Notes: generated by a model from the sequence alone, not told the origin. Positions 19,468-28,347 are shown, counted from the stretch's first letter. The stretch: 64,000 nucleotides of DNA from Chlorobaculum sp. MV4-Y (GCF_025244685.1 NZ_CP104202.1:2141501-2205500); one strand, 5' to 3'. Translations and numbers: made by a program.

Positions 19468-20396
19468 TCTTTCGATTTCGGATCGCGCTTGTTTGAGTAG
19501 TGGGCGGTAACTCTTTTTGCGGCAGACTCAACCAGCTTGGCCTTGCCCGGGTAAAGCTGCTGGAAGGCCTCTATCGACTGGCGGGCTTCAAACCAGTTCT
19601 GCTGCTTGATCTCCGAGTCGATCTTGCCGATCCATGCCGGTTCGAGCCATTTGGTATCGGGGTACTGGTTGATAACCACATCGTAGAAAATCTCTGCGGC
19701 CCGGTACTTCTTCAGTTTGAAATATTGCCGGGCGATCGAGAAGCGGTTATCGGCAAGCTTCTCCCGGAGCGCAGGAATCGCCTGCTGGCTGTATCGCGCA
19801 GGCGATTCCTGCGAGAGTATTGCCATTGCGGCCTCGTATTTCTGCCGGTAGGAGGCGTTTTTCGGATTGACCTCCATCAGCTTTTTATACATCTCGGCAT
19901 CGCTGGCTGCCTGTCTGGAATCATCGGACGGATACTGGTCAAGGTAGGTGGTGAATTCGTTGATTGCCTTGACGGTGTACTCCTGGTCAAGCTCATGGAA
20001 TGGAGAGAGCTTTTCGTACGACCTGGCAAGTTGAAACTGCGCATTCCTCGCATAGGGCGAGTCTGGGGTCTGCTGAAGCAAGCGCCTGTAGGTGTCAGCA
20101 GCAAGGATGTACTCTTTCTTTTTGAAATAGGACTCGGCCAGAGCGTTAAGCACATCGTCTTCAAGATCGGTCGCTCTCGTCGAAAACATCAGGGACTCAA
20201 GGATGACGATCGCATTGTCGTACTTCCGTTTTGCGATCTTTTCGGTGGCTTCTCGGTAGCGCTGCTCAGCCGGAGAGGCCGTTATTGCGGCAGTTTTCGC
20301 TGGTTTCGATGACGAGCAGGATGAGAGCGACAATGCAAGACAAAGCAGACCAGGCAGAGTTCTGAGCACCGACTTTTTCATGACCGATTGAGACAT
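19464..20396 (-). CDS. Outer membrane assembly lipoprotein, BamD/YfiO-like
   Basis: A 310-residue protein. AAGGGAG before the ATG at 20396 supports this start, giving a lipoprotein signal that ends in LSLSSC (lipobox with cysteine). The mature part is made of TPR helix pairs (for example YFKKKEYILAADTYRRLL and FKLKKYRAAEIFYDVVINQYPDTKW), as in BamD, which holds together the beta-barrel assembly machine on the inner face of the outer membrane. Other TPR lipoproteins (YbgF/CpoB type) are possible. Followed by nadD with a four-base overlap. Confidence 0.82.
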   Translation of the reverse strand: MSQSVMKKSVLRTLPGLLCLALSLSSCSSSKPAKTAAITASPAEQRYREATEKIAKRKYDNAIVILESLMFSTRATDLEDDVLNALAESYFKKKEYILAADTYRRLLQQTPDSPYARNAQFQLARSYEKLSPFHELDQEYTVKAINEFTTYLDQYPSDDSRQAASDAEMYKKLMEVNPKNASYRQKYEAAMAILSQESPARYSQQAIPALREKLADNRFSIARQYFKLKKYRAAEIFYDVVINQYPDTKWLEPAWIGKIDSEIKQQNWFEARQSIEAFQQLYPGKAKLVESAAKRVTAHYSNKRDPKSKE

Positions 20397-20651
20397 AGAG
20401 ACTCCCTTAAAGCAAGTGAAAAAATGACAATCCGATTGTGCCTGACGGCAGCACGCAAAACTTACGTGAACCAGTGCAAGAGCAGGAAGAAGCTGATACC
20501 GTGGGTTGGCGAGTTTTCGGCTGATCTTGCAAACCGGATGATTTGATTCCTGCAGGTAGTCCACGCTTTGGCAATCCGATTCGACTTTCGAAGGAACACC
20601 CGAAAAAAGTTCATGCGTTCGCAGAAGAAAACAATATGCTGATTTCGTTTG

Positions 20652-20724
20652 TGGAGCTTAGGGGAGTCGAACCCCTGACCTTCTCATTGCGAACGAGACG
20701 CTCTACCAACTGAGCTAAAGCCCC
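20652..20724 (-). tRNA. tRNA-Ala (anticodon CGC)
   Basis: On the minus strand a 73-base cloverleaf begins GGGGCTTTAGCTCAGTTGG and ends with a T arm GGTTCGACTCC and acceptor AAGCTCC plus discriminator A. The acceptor stem pairs fully apart from one G-T. The anticodon loop TTCGCAA, between TCTCG and TGAGA, gives anticodon CGC for alanine. CCA is not encoded. Confidence 0.95.
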
Positions 20725-20768
20725 AAATGTGGAGCAATTTACAGCTATTCCAATCTTTTCACAAACGC

Positions 20769-20800
20769 AAAAAAAGCCCGCTCAACGACAGGCTTTTTTT
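20769..20800 (-). terminator. Rho-independent terminator after the atp operon
   Basis: AAAAAAAGCC (20769-20778) pairs with GGCTTTTTTT (20791-20800). Read on the minus strand, the stem is followed by seven T and lies 19 bases after the atpH stop, so it ends the ATP synthase transcript. Confidence 0.85.
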
Positions 20801-20818
20801 GAACATAATGCTACGGAA

Positions 20819-21364
20819 TCAAGCCGGTTCGGCGACCAGTGAATGCTTGAGCATTTCAAGCTGATGGCTGATACTGCCGTCAATGATCGTGTCGCCGATT
20901 TTGACGGTTACCCCGCCGATCAGGTTCTCGTCGAGCAGCATCTTGGCACGGATTTTCTTCCCGGTACGAATGGAGAGGCTGTTGACCAGCTCTTTAGCCT
21001 GCTCGTCGCTGAGCTTGACTGCGCTTTTCACATCGGCGTTGATAACGCCATTGCGTTCGTCGATCAAGGCGTTGAATTCGGAAATTACTCCGGCAAGAAG
21101 AGCGGCCCTTTTCTTGTGAGCGAGCAGCTTGATGAAGACCATCGTTTTCTCACTGATCTTGTTCCTGAAAATTTCTTCGAGAATTTTCGATTTGAGATCG
21201 ACATTGATCAGCGGGCTTTTGAGAGCCAGCACGAGCTCATGACTTCCAGAGAGCACTTCCTGTATTTTCTGCAGGTCTTCGGTAACTTTTTCCAGAAAGT
21301 TGCCTTCAACGGCCACTTCGAGCAAGGCCACCGCATATCGACGGCCTGCAATTGCACTTGACAT
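20819..21364 (-). CDS. atpH: ATP synthase F1 delta subunit
   Basis: A 181-residue protein starting MSSAIAGRRYAVALLEVA and ending with GGVTVKIGDTIIDGSISHQLEMLK, both typical of the delta (OSCP-like) subunit that links F1 to the peripheral stalk. It is the last gene of this operon; atpA, which usually follows, is not here. It lies 18 bases after atpF. Confidence 0.95.
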   Translation of the reverse strand: MSSAIAGRRYAVALLEVAVEGNFLEKVTEDLQKIQEVLSGSHELVLALKSPLINVDLKSKILEEIFRNKISEKTMVFIKLLAHKKRAALLAGVISEFNALIDERNGVINADVKSAVKLSDEQAKELVNSLSIRTGKKIRAKMLLDENLIGGVTVKIGDTIIDGSISHQLEMLKHSLVAEPA

Positions 21365-21382
21365 AGTTCCGAGGTTTTATTA

Positions 21383-21910
21383 TCAGTTACGATTGGAGGC
21401 CATTTCCTTGATCATATCGTTGACCACCGCTTTCTGCTTGTCCGCATCGAGAGTGGTACGGATAATTTTCTCGGCGCCTTTTACCGCCATATCGGCGACC
21501 TCGTTTCTGAGCACATCCAGTGCGCGGCGCTTCTCCTGCTCAATCTCTTCCTTGGCGGAAGCAATCATCTTGCGGGATTCATCTTGGGCTTTCTCGGTGA
21601 GATCGGCGCGAAGCCTGTCCGCTACCTCCTTGGCTTCCCTGATGATTTTGTCAGCTTCGGCATCTGCCTTGGCCAGCAAATCCCGGTTTTTCTTCAGGAT
21701 CGACTCGGCCTCGTCTTTTGCCGCGTGAGCACGATCAATGGCTGATTGAATGCCTTTGGCCCGCTCTTCGAGCATCGACAGGATCGGCCCCCATGCAGTC
21801 TTACTGAGAATAACAAGAACGATCAGAAAAGTAAGAGCTGTCCAGAATATGAGGCCAGGATTCGGGTTGAGAAGCCCGCCTTCGAGCAGAATAATCCCTG
21901 ACGTTAGCAT
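21383..21910 (-). CDS. atpF: ATP synthase Fo b subunit
   Basis: A 175-residue protein: one membrane segment near the N-terminus ([22 protein letters not shown]) and a long charged, coiled-coil helix rich in Ala, Glu and Lys. This is the peripheral stalk subunit b. Only one b-type gene is visible; a b' paralogue is not present in this operon. Confidence 0.96.
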   Translation of the reverse strand: MLTSGIILLEGGLLNPNPGLIFWTALTFLIVLVILSKTAWGPILSMLEERAKGIQSAIDRAHAAKDEAESILKKNRDLLAKADAEADKIIREAKEVADRLRADLTEKAQDESRKMIASAKEEIEQEKRRALDVLRNEVADMAVKGAEKIIRTTLDADKQKAVVNDMIKEMASNRN

Positions 21911-21995
21911 GAACGCAGTCCTTTAACAGTTTGATAAAAAACCGTCTGCGGTTTCAAATAGATACTGCAGACGGATTAAGCTATGGCACGATGCA

Positions 21996-22217
21996 TTACT
22001 TCAGGGCGAGAAGCACGCAGATAACCTCACCGAACAGCGCAACACCCTCGATAAGAGCGGCGGCGATAATCATCGTGGTACGGATGTCCGAAGTCGCCTC
22101 AGGCTGACGGGCAGTGCCTTCAGCTGCAGAAGCAGCAGCGTTACCAATACCAAGACCTGCACCGATAGCTGCCAGACCTGCGCCGATGCCCGCACCCAAA
22201 TAACCCAAACCTTCCAT
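21996..22217 (-). CDS. atpE: ATP synthase Fo c subunit
   Basis: A 73-residue hairpin of two membrane helices. The first is glycine-rich (GAGIGAGLAAIGAGLGIGNA), the polar loop has RQPE, and the second helix carries the ion-binding glutamate in IEGVALFGEVI. It forms the rotating ring. The motif around the glutamate looks like a proton-type c subunit, but the Na+ ligands would need an alignment to exclude. Confidence 0.97.
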   Translation of the reverse strand: MEGLGYLGAGIGAGLAAIGAGLGIGNAAASAAEGTARQPEATSDIRTTMIIAAALIEGVALFGEVICVLLALK

Positions 22218-22316
22218 CTTTAAATTGCCTCCATTGATTGTTGTTGTAAAATGAATGCTACTCCTTGTAGCAGTTCTAAAAAAGATAAAGGAACTTCTTT
22301 ACGCCACCAGGTCGTC

Positions 22317-23354
22317 TCAGTGATGACCGGAAGCTTCAAGCTCATGACCGTCGTGACCGCCTTCATGCGCCGTTGCCAGACCGATGAACAGTGCGGAAAG
22401 CATGGTAAACACGAACGCTTGCAGGAACGCCACAAAGAGTTCGAGCAGATAGATGAAGATCGCGAACGGTATCGAAACCGCCACAGCCACGATGTAGCTC
22501 TTCAGAATGAAGCTGATGAAAAACAGGCTGAGAATGATGATATGGCCTGCGATCATGTTCGCAAAGAGTCGGATGGTCAGAGCGAACGGCTTGGTGAACT
22601 GTCCGAGAATTTCGATTGGCACCATGATAATCCAGAGCGCCCAGTGCGTACCGGCGGTCAGGTGCTTCATATAGCCCACGATGCCATGCGCCCTGAAGGC
22701 CGAAACCTGGGTGACAATAAAAGTGAAGGTCGCCAGCGTCAGCGTGACGTTGATGTTGCCGGTCGCGGTCGCGCCATAAGGGATGAGGCCGAGCAGATTG
22801 CAAACCAGAATGAAAAAGAACACTGTCAGCAGGTAGGGCAGGAACTTTTCGTAACCGTGACCGATGTTGGGTTTGGCGACGTCGTTGCTGATAAAATCGA
22901 CCAGTGACTCGAAAACGTTGGCAAGACCCTTCGGCGCCTGATTTGCGGACATCTTCTTGACGCTTGCGCCAGCAGCGCTTGCGATAACGACCAGCAGGAT
23001 CGCGGCAAGCCAGATCATCACGACATGCTTGGTTATCGAAATGTCGTAACCGGCAACTTCGATGCGGGGCAGATGCACCTCTCCGAATGGCTCAAATTCG
23101 AAGGTGTGGTTATCGAGAATATGATGCATGATGAGGTCACCCGGCTTCTCGTCACCGCTCTCGGCATGGGCAGCCTCAGCCTTCACGGGTGCGGCTGCGG
23201 GAGGCTCGACGCTTGCCGGAGCGACCGGAGCCGCCGGCGCAGTTGCCGCTACAGGGGCATCATTCTGACCGGTAGTTGCGAATACAGGACTATTCAGGCT
23301 CAGGAGTACAGGCACGACCAGTGCCAGAATTCTTGAAATCGCTTTCTTTCGCAT
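22317..23354 (-). CDS. atpB: ATP synthase Fo a subunit
   Basis: A 345-residue protein, longer than usual. It starts with a signal-peptide-like stretch (cleavage likely after SPVFA), then an Ala/Pro-rich linker to about residue 70, then the usual five to six membrane helices of subunit a. The helix-4 arginine region is present ([16 protein letters not shown]), with the essential Arg in TIRLF. It forms the stator half-channels for ions next to the c ring. The N-terminal export-type extension is a notable feature. Confidence 0.96.
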   Translation of the reverse strand: MRKKAISRILALVVPVLLSLNSPVFATTGQNDAPVAATAPAAPVAPASVEPPAAAPVKAEAAHAESGDEKPGDLIMHHILDNHTFEFEPFGEVHLPRIEVAGYDISITKHVVMIWLAAILLVVIASAAGASVKKMSANQAPKGLANVFESLVDFISNDVAKPNIGHGYEKFLPYLLTVFFFILVCNLLGLIPYGATATGNINVTLTLATFTFIVTQVSAFRAHGIVGYMKHLTAGTHWALWIIMVPIEILGQFTKPFALTIRLFANMIAGHIIILSLFFISFILKSYIVAVAVSIPFAIFIYLLELFVAFLQAFVFTMLSALFIGLATAHEGGHDGHELEASGHH

Positions 23355-23363
23355 ACCGTCTTG

Positions 23364-23756
23364 TCAGTTTTTTGCCGCGTTTTTTTTCAGTTGATTCTTC
23401 TTCTGGTAAGCGAGAATCTCGAGTACCAGGTAAATACAGTAAAAAGAGATGAAGGATACCACGAAATCGATCGACTTGACCATACCCAGCAGATTGATGA
23501 CCAGCACCAGCGCCATAACGATCAGAAGTCTGAGGGCCACGCCGCCGAAAACGACCAGCGTGAAAATCTTCGACTCTTTGTCAAATCCGTACTCAAAGAG
23601 CAAGTACCCCGTGAGGCTGTTGAGAACGACCATGAGCCAGGCAGCGAAAACCGAGTTGATGTCGATCGGATACCTTGCCGAGCCCCAGTAAACAACCCCC
23701 CATAAAATGACCGACAAGATAAATAACTTTATAAGAAAATCAAACAAAGCCTTCAT
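23364..23756 (-). CDS. AtpI-like small membrane protein of the ATP synthase operon
   Basis: A 130-residue protein with four predicted membrane helices (LFILSVILWGVVYWG, WLMVVLNSLTGYLLF, IFTLVVFGGVALRLLIVMALVLVI, FVVSFISFYCIYLVLEIL) and a basic tail. It resembles the loosely conserved ATP synthase protein I group (AtpI-like), proposed to help assemble the c ring or carry Mg2+. Identity rests on topology and position between atpZ and atpB; it overlaps atpZ by four bases. Confidence 0.6.
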   Translation of the reverse strand: MKALFDFLIKLFILSVILWGVVYWGSARYPIDINSVFAAWLMVVLNSLTGYLLFEYGFDKESKIFTLVVFGGVALRLLIVMALVLVINLLGMVKSIDFVVSFISFYCIYLVLEILAYQKKNQLKKNAAKN

Positions 23757-24052
23757 GTCCGGCGATCCTTTTCGTGGTTTCGAGTGTGTTGATGTAAACG
23801 GTCATGCTCGCGGTCTGCCTGCCGAAGGGTCTTCATGAGCACAAGGGCCATGCCAACCATGCCAACAAGCACTCCGGCCAGCAGAAACAGAGGTGAGGTT
23901 CCAAACTTCGAATCCGCCCAATAACCGAGGAAGACGAAAAGTGCGAAACTCGCGGCGATCTGAACCCCGATCCCGAGATACTCCGATAGCGCCCTGACCG
24001 ATCCTCCAAACTGCTCGGAGAATTTATCCTTTTTCCTGTCATTATCTAACAT
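23753..24052 (-). CDS. atpZ: AtpZ/AtpI family protein
   Basis: A protein of about 99 residues with two membrane helices (IGVQIAASFALFVFLGYWAD and PLFLLAGVLVGMVGMALVL) joined by the conserved GYWADSKFGTSP loop, typical of AtpZ-type F0F1-ATPase accessory proteins. AAAGGAG six bases before the ATG at 24052 favours that start over two upstream Met codons. It opens the operon atpZ-I-B-E-F-H. Confidence 0.85.
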   Translation of the reverse strand: MLDNDRKKDKFSEQFGGSVRALSEYLGIGVQIAASFALFVFLGYWADSKFGTSPLFLLAGVLVGMVGMALVLMKTLRQADREHDRLHQHTRNHEKDRRT

Positions 24053-24093
24053 GGTCATCTCCTTTGGAGGCATGAGCCGCTATCGGGGAATAG

Positions 24094-25083
24094 CTATTGC
24101 CCGCCGGAATCAGCGTTAACATCCCGGTAAACATTCCAGGTCGATTCAACCAGCGTACCGAGATTGCTGTACTGCGGAACCCAGCCGAGCAACTCGCGGG
24201 CCATGGCGGAGGTCGCCACCAGGTTGGCCGGATCGCCCGCACGACGTGGCGCGAACTCCGCCGGAATCTTTTTGCCCGTCACGCGGCGGGCGGCTTCGAG
24301 CATTTCGAGCACGGTGACGCCAGTTTCGCTGCCGAGGTTGACCGACAGACTTTCGTCGCTCTCGATAACCTGCTCGAATGCGAGTACGTGCGCGGTAGCG
24401 AGATCGTTGACATGAACGTAGTCGCGGATGCAGGTGCCGTCCCGAGTCGGGTAGTCGGTGCCGAACACCGAGAGCATCGGCCTTACGCCTGCCGCGACCT
24501 CCATGATGACTGGTAACAGGTTGGCCGGATTCCTTTCCAGCCCTCGGATGCGTCCGCGCACATCATATCCGGCGGCGTTGAAATATCTGACCGCTGCGAA
24601 CTTCAGCCCCTTGAGCCGGTCATACCATTCGAGAATCCGCTCGATTTCAAGCTTGGTGAAGCCGTAGTAGTTCTCCGGCTCCTTGGGATGATTCTCGTCG
24701 ATGGGCAAATAAGTCGGGCTGCCGAAAATGGCTGCCGAAGAGGAGAAGAGGAAGCATTTGATGCCGTTTGTCACCGCCTGGTTGATGGTGCCGATCGTAC
24801 CGCAGATGTTGTGAACGGAGTACTCTTCCGGCTTCTGCATTGACTCCCCGGCAGCCTTCCGCGCCGCCAGATGAACGCATCCGTCAAACCCGCGATTCAT
24901 CACCTCGGCCAGCATTTCCGCATCGAAAATATCGCCACGCACGAACTCCGCGTCACGGAACAGATTCTCCTCTCGCCCGGTGGAGAGATTGTCGAACACC
25001 GTAACCTTGTAGCCCCGGTCGAGAAACTCGCGAGCCACATGACTGCCGATATACCCTGCGCCGCCGATAACGAGAATTTTCAT
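24094..25083 (-). CDS. galE: UDP-glucose 4-epimerase
   Basis: A 329-residue extended short-chain dehydrogenase with the NAD-binding GGAGYIGSHVAREF at residues 7-20, the catalytic Ser region FSSSAAIFG, the YxxxK pair in YYGFTK, and ARYFNAAG-like AVRYFNAAGYD. It interconverts UDP-glucose and UDP-galactose for surface polysaccharide. The start MKILVIGGAGYIG at 25083 is chosen because the upstream extension has no family similarity. It lies upstream of atpZ in the same direction, 41 bases apart. Confidence 0.93.
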   Translation of the reverse strand: MKILVIGGAGYIGSHVAREFLDRGYKVTVFDNLSTGREENLFRDAEFVRGDIFDAEMLAEVMNRGFDGCVHLAARKAAGESMQKPEEYSVHNICGTIGTINQAVTNGIKCFLFSSSAAIFGSPTYLPIDENHPKEPENYYGFTKLEIERILEWYDRLKGLKFAAVRYFNAAGYDVRGRIRGLERNPANLLPVIMEVAAGVRPMLSVFGTDYPTRDGTCIRDYVHVNDLATAHVLAFEQVIESDESLSVNLGSETGVTVLEMLEAARRVTGKKIPAEFAPRRAGDPANLVATSAMARELLGWVPQYSNLGTLVESTWNVYRDVNADSGGQ

Positions 25084-25225
25084 GCCTGAATGTTTCATAC
25101 GGGGTTCATACACGATCAAACTCAAAGATAACACTTCCCGCCGGAACATCAGGGCTGCTCAGAGCTTCTCTGTCTCTTGCGTCCTGATGAAACCAAGAAA
25201 TAGAGCTTTTTTTAGACAAAACAGC

Positions 25226-25456
25226 CTATCCCCGAGGCGGATACGGGTCGTTGCCGTGACTGTCCTTGCCTTTGATTTTACCATCCTTGTTGTGAATGAC
25301 CAGCTCCGTATGCTGGCGAGTGCTCAACTCCCGCGCCCTGTCGATAGCTGGCTGTTTGGTGTCGAAAAGATTGGATGCTCTCGATGAGCCGCTTTGTTTG
25401 ACTTTCCAGCCGCCCTTCGGATTCGGCACCACATGGGTCGATTTCTTGTTCATCAA
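25226..25456 (-). CDS. DUF2188 domain protein
   Basis: A 76-residue basic protein with the DUF2188 pattern: HVVPNPKGGWKVKQSGSSRAS, a block of KQPAIDRARELS and LVIHNKDGKIKGKDSHGNDPYPP. Function is unknown; family members are small, found widely, and often next to mobile or stress genes. It is divergent from the XRE/ImmA regulator across a 114-base gap that probably holds both promoters. Confidence 0.8.
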   Translation of the reverse strand: MMNKKSTHVVPNPKGGWKVKQSGSSRASNLFDTKQPAIDRARELSTRQHTELVIHNKDGKIKGKDSHGNDPYPPRG

Positions 25457-25570
25457 GATAATTGTCTGAATTCAAAGGATCATTTGAACGGTTATGCTTG
25501 TTGACAAAAGTTATAATAATTAAGTTATTGTCAACAACAAGCACCACCAATCACCACACAGAGACCAGCC

Positions 25571-26605
25571 ATGATGCCCAATTTTGGAGAACGGCTCTGC
25601 TCTGCGCGAAAGATGGCCGGAATGTCGCTGCAGGAGCTTTCCAACAGGATGGAGAGTCCGGTCTCAAAACAGGCGCTCAGCAAATACGAGCAGGGAAAAA
25701 TGCAGCCAGACAGCCCCGCGCTGCTTTCGCTCTCATCGGCGCTTGGCGTCAGGCCCGACTATTTTTTCAGAGAACCGTCCCAATTGAGCGCCATCGAGTT
25801 CAGGAAACATGCGAGTCTGCCGAAAAAGGAGCGGGCTCGAATCGAGGCAAAAGCGCTCGACATGCTCGAACGGTACCGCGAACTTGAATCCTGCCTCGGC
25901 CTCGCTTCATCGTTCGTCCATCCGTTTCCGGATGCGGCGCTTGCAACTTTCGAGGATGCCGGAAGCTATGCCGAAAAGCTTCGCCAGGCATGGAATCTCG
26001 GTATCGACCCCATTCCCGATGTTGTCGAAATGCTTGAAAGCTATAACGTCAGAGTCATCATGCTCGACGCGCCGGACGGATTCGATGGTCTCGCCGCGTG
26101 GTCGGGAAATATTCCGGTCATCGCGTTCAACCAGAATCGCGATGTCGTCCGCCGCCGCTTTACCGCGCTGCACGAGCTGGCGCACCTGCTTTTCCGGTGC
26201 GAGGCAACAAATCCTCGCGAGAATGAAAAACTCGCCCACGCCTTCGCGGGAGCATTTCTGCTTCCGAAAGAGTTGTTTCTCCGGGCTTTTGGCGAAAAGC
26301 GCACTCATTTTACCGAGAGAGAGCTTCTCGATATGAAAGAGTATTTCGGTATCTCGGTTGCTGCGATCATGGCCAGAGCCAAAGGACTCGATGTTATCAG
26401 CGATTTCACCTACAAGAATTTCTGCATTGCCTGGTCAAAACACAGGATCAAAGAACCCGGAGAATACCGCTCCAGGGAGGAGCCTGCCCGGTTCAGGCAG
26501 CTTCTCGACAGGGCGGTTTCGGAAGAGGTGATCACGATGAGCAAAGCTGCGGCCCTTGCAGGAAAATCGTATCATGAGTTGAGCGAGGAAATGTCATTCA
26601 TCTAA
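25571..26605 (+). CDS. XRE-type regulator fused to ImmA/IrrE metallopeptidase domain
   Basis: A 344-residue protein. Residues about 6-65 form a Cro/C1 helix-turn-helix (LCSARKMAGMSLQELSNRM...LSKYEQGKMQP). Residues about 155-260 form a COG2856 (ImmA/IrrE) domain with the zinc-binding HELAH at 201-205 and a following glutamate region (NEKLAHAFAGAFLLP). Proteins of this type are single-chain regulators whose peptidase part may cleave or control a repressor or partner. The PIN-domain gene starts 13 bases after the stop, which suggests an antitoxin/toxin-like operon. The pairing is visible; the function is inferred. Confidence 0.88.
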   Translation: MMPNFGERLCSARKMAGMSLQELSNRMESPVSKQALSKYEQGKMQPDSPALLSLSSALGVRPDYFFREPSQLSAIEFRKHASLPKKERARIEAKALDMLERYRELESCLGLASSFVHPFPDAALATFEDAGSYAEKLRQAWNLGIDPIPDVVEMLESYNVRVIMLDAPDGFDGLAAWSGNIPVIAFNQNRDVVRRRFTALHELAHLLFRCEATNPRENEKLAHAFAGAFLLPKELFLRAFGEKRTHFTERELLDMKEYFGISVAAIMARAKGLDVISDFTYKNFCIAWSKHRIKEPGEYRSREEPARFRQLLDRAVSEEVITMSKAAALAGKSYHELSEEMSFI

Positions 26606-26617
26606 CCCCAGCATGAC

Positions 26618-27118
26618 GTGAATGTCGCGATACATGACGCCAACATTCTGATCGATATTGTGAAGCTCGACCTTGCCGATACGCTGTTCTCGCTCGATCT
26701 CAGCATGAGGACAACCGATGCTGTCTGGGCCGAGCTTTCAGGCGACCAGAAAAGCTTGCTTCAACCATTTGTTGACGGAAATCTGCTTGCAATCGATTCA
26801 TTCACTGCTGAAGAAGTTGGCCAGATCGTGAGTTATTCGCAGAAACATCGTGCATTGTCATTCGAGGATTGCACGCTGATTGTTGCCGGAAGAGGGCACA
26901 ACGCACTGGTCATCACCGGTGACAGAAAGCTGCGCACAGTGATCGAAGCCGAACAGCTCGAAGTTCACGGTATTCTGTGGCTGTTCGACAGGATGCTCGA
27001 TGAATCGGTTATCACGAAGAGTCTGGCTGCCGACAAGTTGCGGGGATTGCGGGCGATGAATCGCCGTCTGCCTGCTGATGAGTTGGAAACGCGGATTGAG
27101 CAATGGGAATTCAAATAG
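26618..27118 (+). CDS. PIN-domain protein (putative toxin ribonuclease)
   Basis: A 166-residue protein with four acidic residues at PIN positions: D7 in HDANILID, E39 in AVWAEL, D84 in LSFEDCTLIVAG and D102 in VITGDRKLR. PIN domains are Mg2+-dependent ribonucleases, often VapC-like toxins. The start is GTG at 26618 with no clear Shine-Dalgarno, which suggests translational coupling to the upstream XRE/ImmA gene. The C-terminus is basic and helical (RGLRAMNRRLPADELETRIEQW). The toxin role is inferred from fold and context. Confidence 0.75.
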   Translation: MNVAIHDANILIDIVKLDLADTLFSLDLSMRTTDAVWAELSGDQKSLLQPFVDGNLLAIDSFTAEEVGQIVSYSQKHRALSFEDCTLIVAGRGHNALVITGDRKLRTVIEAEQLEVHGILWLFDRMLDESVITKSLAADKLRGLRAMNRRLPADELETRIEQWEFK

Positions 27119-27166
27119 AATGCCATAATTTTAGCAAAATACCCTCAGAGTTTTACAACTACAGTC

Positions 27167-27937
27167 ATGCCCCAGCCATCAGCAATCGCCCCCCTCCACC
27201 CATTCATCTTCCACACCATACCCAACCTTGTGGCGCTTCAGACTACCCGCACCGGCGGGGTGAGTGCTGCACCGCTGAATTCGCTGAATCTTGGCTCGCA
27301 TGTTGGCGACGATCTGGCATTTGTGCGGGAGAATTACCGGCGGCTCGGGGCGTTTCTCGGGATCGACGCGGAAAGCATCGTGACGACCGGGCAGGTGCAT
27401 GGGACAGAGATCGCCGTCGTTACCGAGCCGGGCAAGCTCAATGGATATGACGCGCTTATCACCAACGTCCGCGGACTTTTTGTCGGCATTCTGACCGCCG
27501 ACTGCTATCCTGTCCTGATTTACGATCGCCGGACAGGAGCATCCGGAGCAGCTCATGCGGGGTGGCAGGGCACGGCGGGACGGATCGCCGAAAAGACCAT
27601 CAACGCGATGCGCGACGAATTTGGCAGCCGTCCCGAGGACTGCCTCGCCTGGGTCGGCACCGGCATTTCTGGTGAATGCTACGAAATCGGCGGCGAAGTT
27701 GCCGCCCGGTTCAGCAGTCGCTACCTCAAGCCGTCGCCCTCCGGCGAAGGTCGGCAACGGCTTGACCTCTCGGCAGCCAACCGCGACCAGCTCGTCGAAG
27801 CGGGCATTTCGCCGCCGCAGGTGCAGTGCTCGGAGTTCTGCTCGTTCCGCGACGCCGACCGCTTCTACTCCTACCGTCGCGACAACGGCAAAACCGGCCG
27901 GATGCTCACGCTGATCGGACTCAGGAATTCTGACTGA
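27167..27937 (+). CDS. pgeF: Laccase-domain protein PgeF/YfiH (peptidoglycan editing factor/purine nucleoside enzyme)
   Basis: A 256-residue protein with the Cu-oxidase_4 (DUF152) motifs: QVHGTEIAVV, ILTADCYPVLIYD, GAAHAGWQGTAGRI and ISGECYEIGGEV, which carry the His/Cys metal ligands. Family members have been described as polyphenol oxidase-like, as adenosine-processing enzymes and as factors that prevent wrong amino acids in murein. The ATG at 27167 gives the family-typical start. It ends 17 bases inside the convergent small gene. Confidence 0.87.
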   Translation: MPQPSAIAPLHPFIFHTIPNLVALQTTRTGGVSAAPLNSLNLGSHVGDDLAFVRENYRRLGAFLGIDAESIVTTGQVHGTEIAVVTEPGKLNGYDALITNVRGLFVGILTADCYPVLIYDRRTGASGAAHAGWQGTAGRIAEKTINAMRDEFGSRPEDCLAWVGTGISGECYEIGGEVAARFSSRYLKPSPSGEGRQRLDLSAANRDQLVEAGISPPQVQCSEFCSFRDADRFYSYRRDNGKTGRMLTLIGLRNSD

Positions 27938-28130
27938 GGCTTCTGACCGCCACAAGCATCGTGCCGAGTTTTTCTTCGAGGGCTTGGAGGGCGGCGATCT
28001 CCTCTGCATCGAGGTCTTCCGAGACGACGTCGTAGCTTGAAAACGATAGCAGGGTTTTGCCGAGCTTCTGTTCGAGGGAGCGGATCTCTTCGAGCTGCTC
28101 CGGGGTTAGTTTGGAGAGGCTTGATAACAT
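27921..28130 (-). CDS. Small acidic helical protein, unknown function
   Basis: A 69-residue protein that I do not recognise. A very strong Shine-Dalgarno (AAAGGAGG, about five bases before the ATG at 28130) supports translation. It is strongly helical and contains an internal repeat: LEQKLGKTLL at 19-28 and LEEKLGTMLV at 51-60, 32 residues apart. There is no signal peptide or cysteine. Its stop overlaps the end of convergent pgeF by 17 bases, and it diverges from bchU across 217 bases. Confidence 0.7.
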   Translation of the reverse strand: MLSSLSKLTPEQLEEIRSLEQKLGKTLLSFSSYDVVSEDLDAEEIAALQALEEKLGTMLVAVRSLSQNS

Positions 28131-28347
28131 GATGACCTCCTTTGTTTATGTGCCTTCTGCGAGCCAGAAAACGCGGTTGACTTCAATCCAGAGAACATCC
28201 CGCCCATGCGGACGGTTACAACGATTTATTGGACGCGCTGTTGGTTAACAGCTCTTTTTGGGATAAATTGAGTGTCAAATTATTGTGCGCCAGCACTCGC
28301 TGTTTTTCTACTCGTCTCTCATATCTAATAAAAGACAATTATCGACA

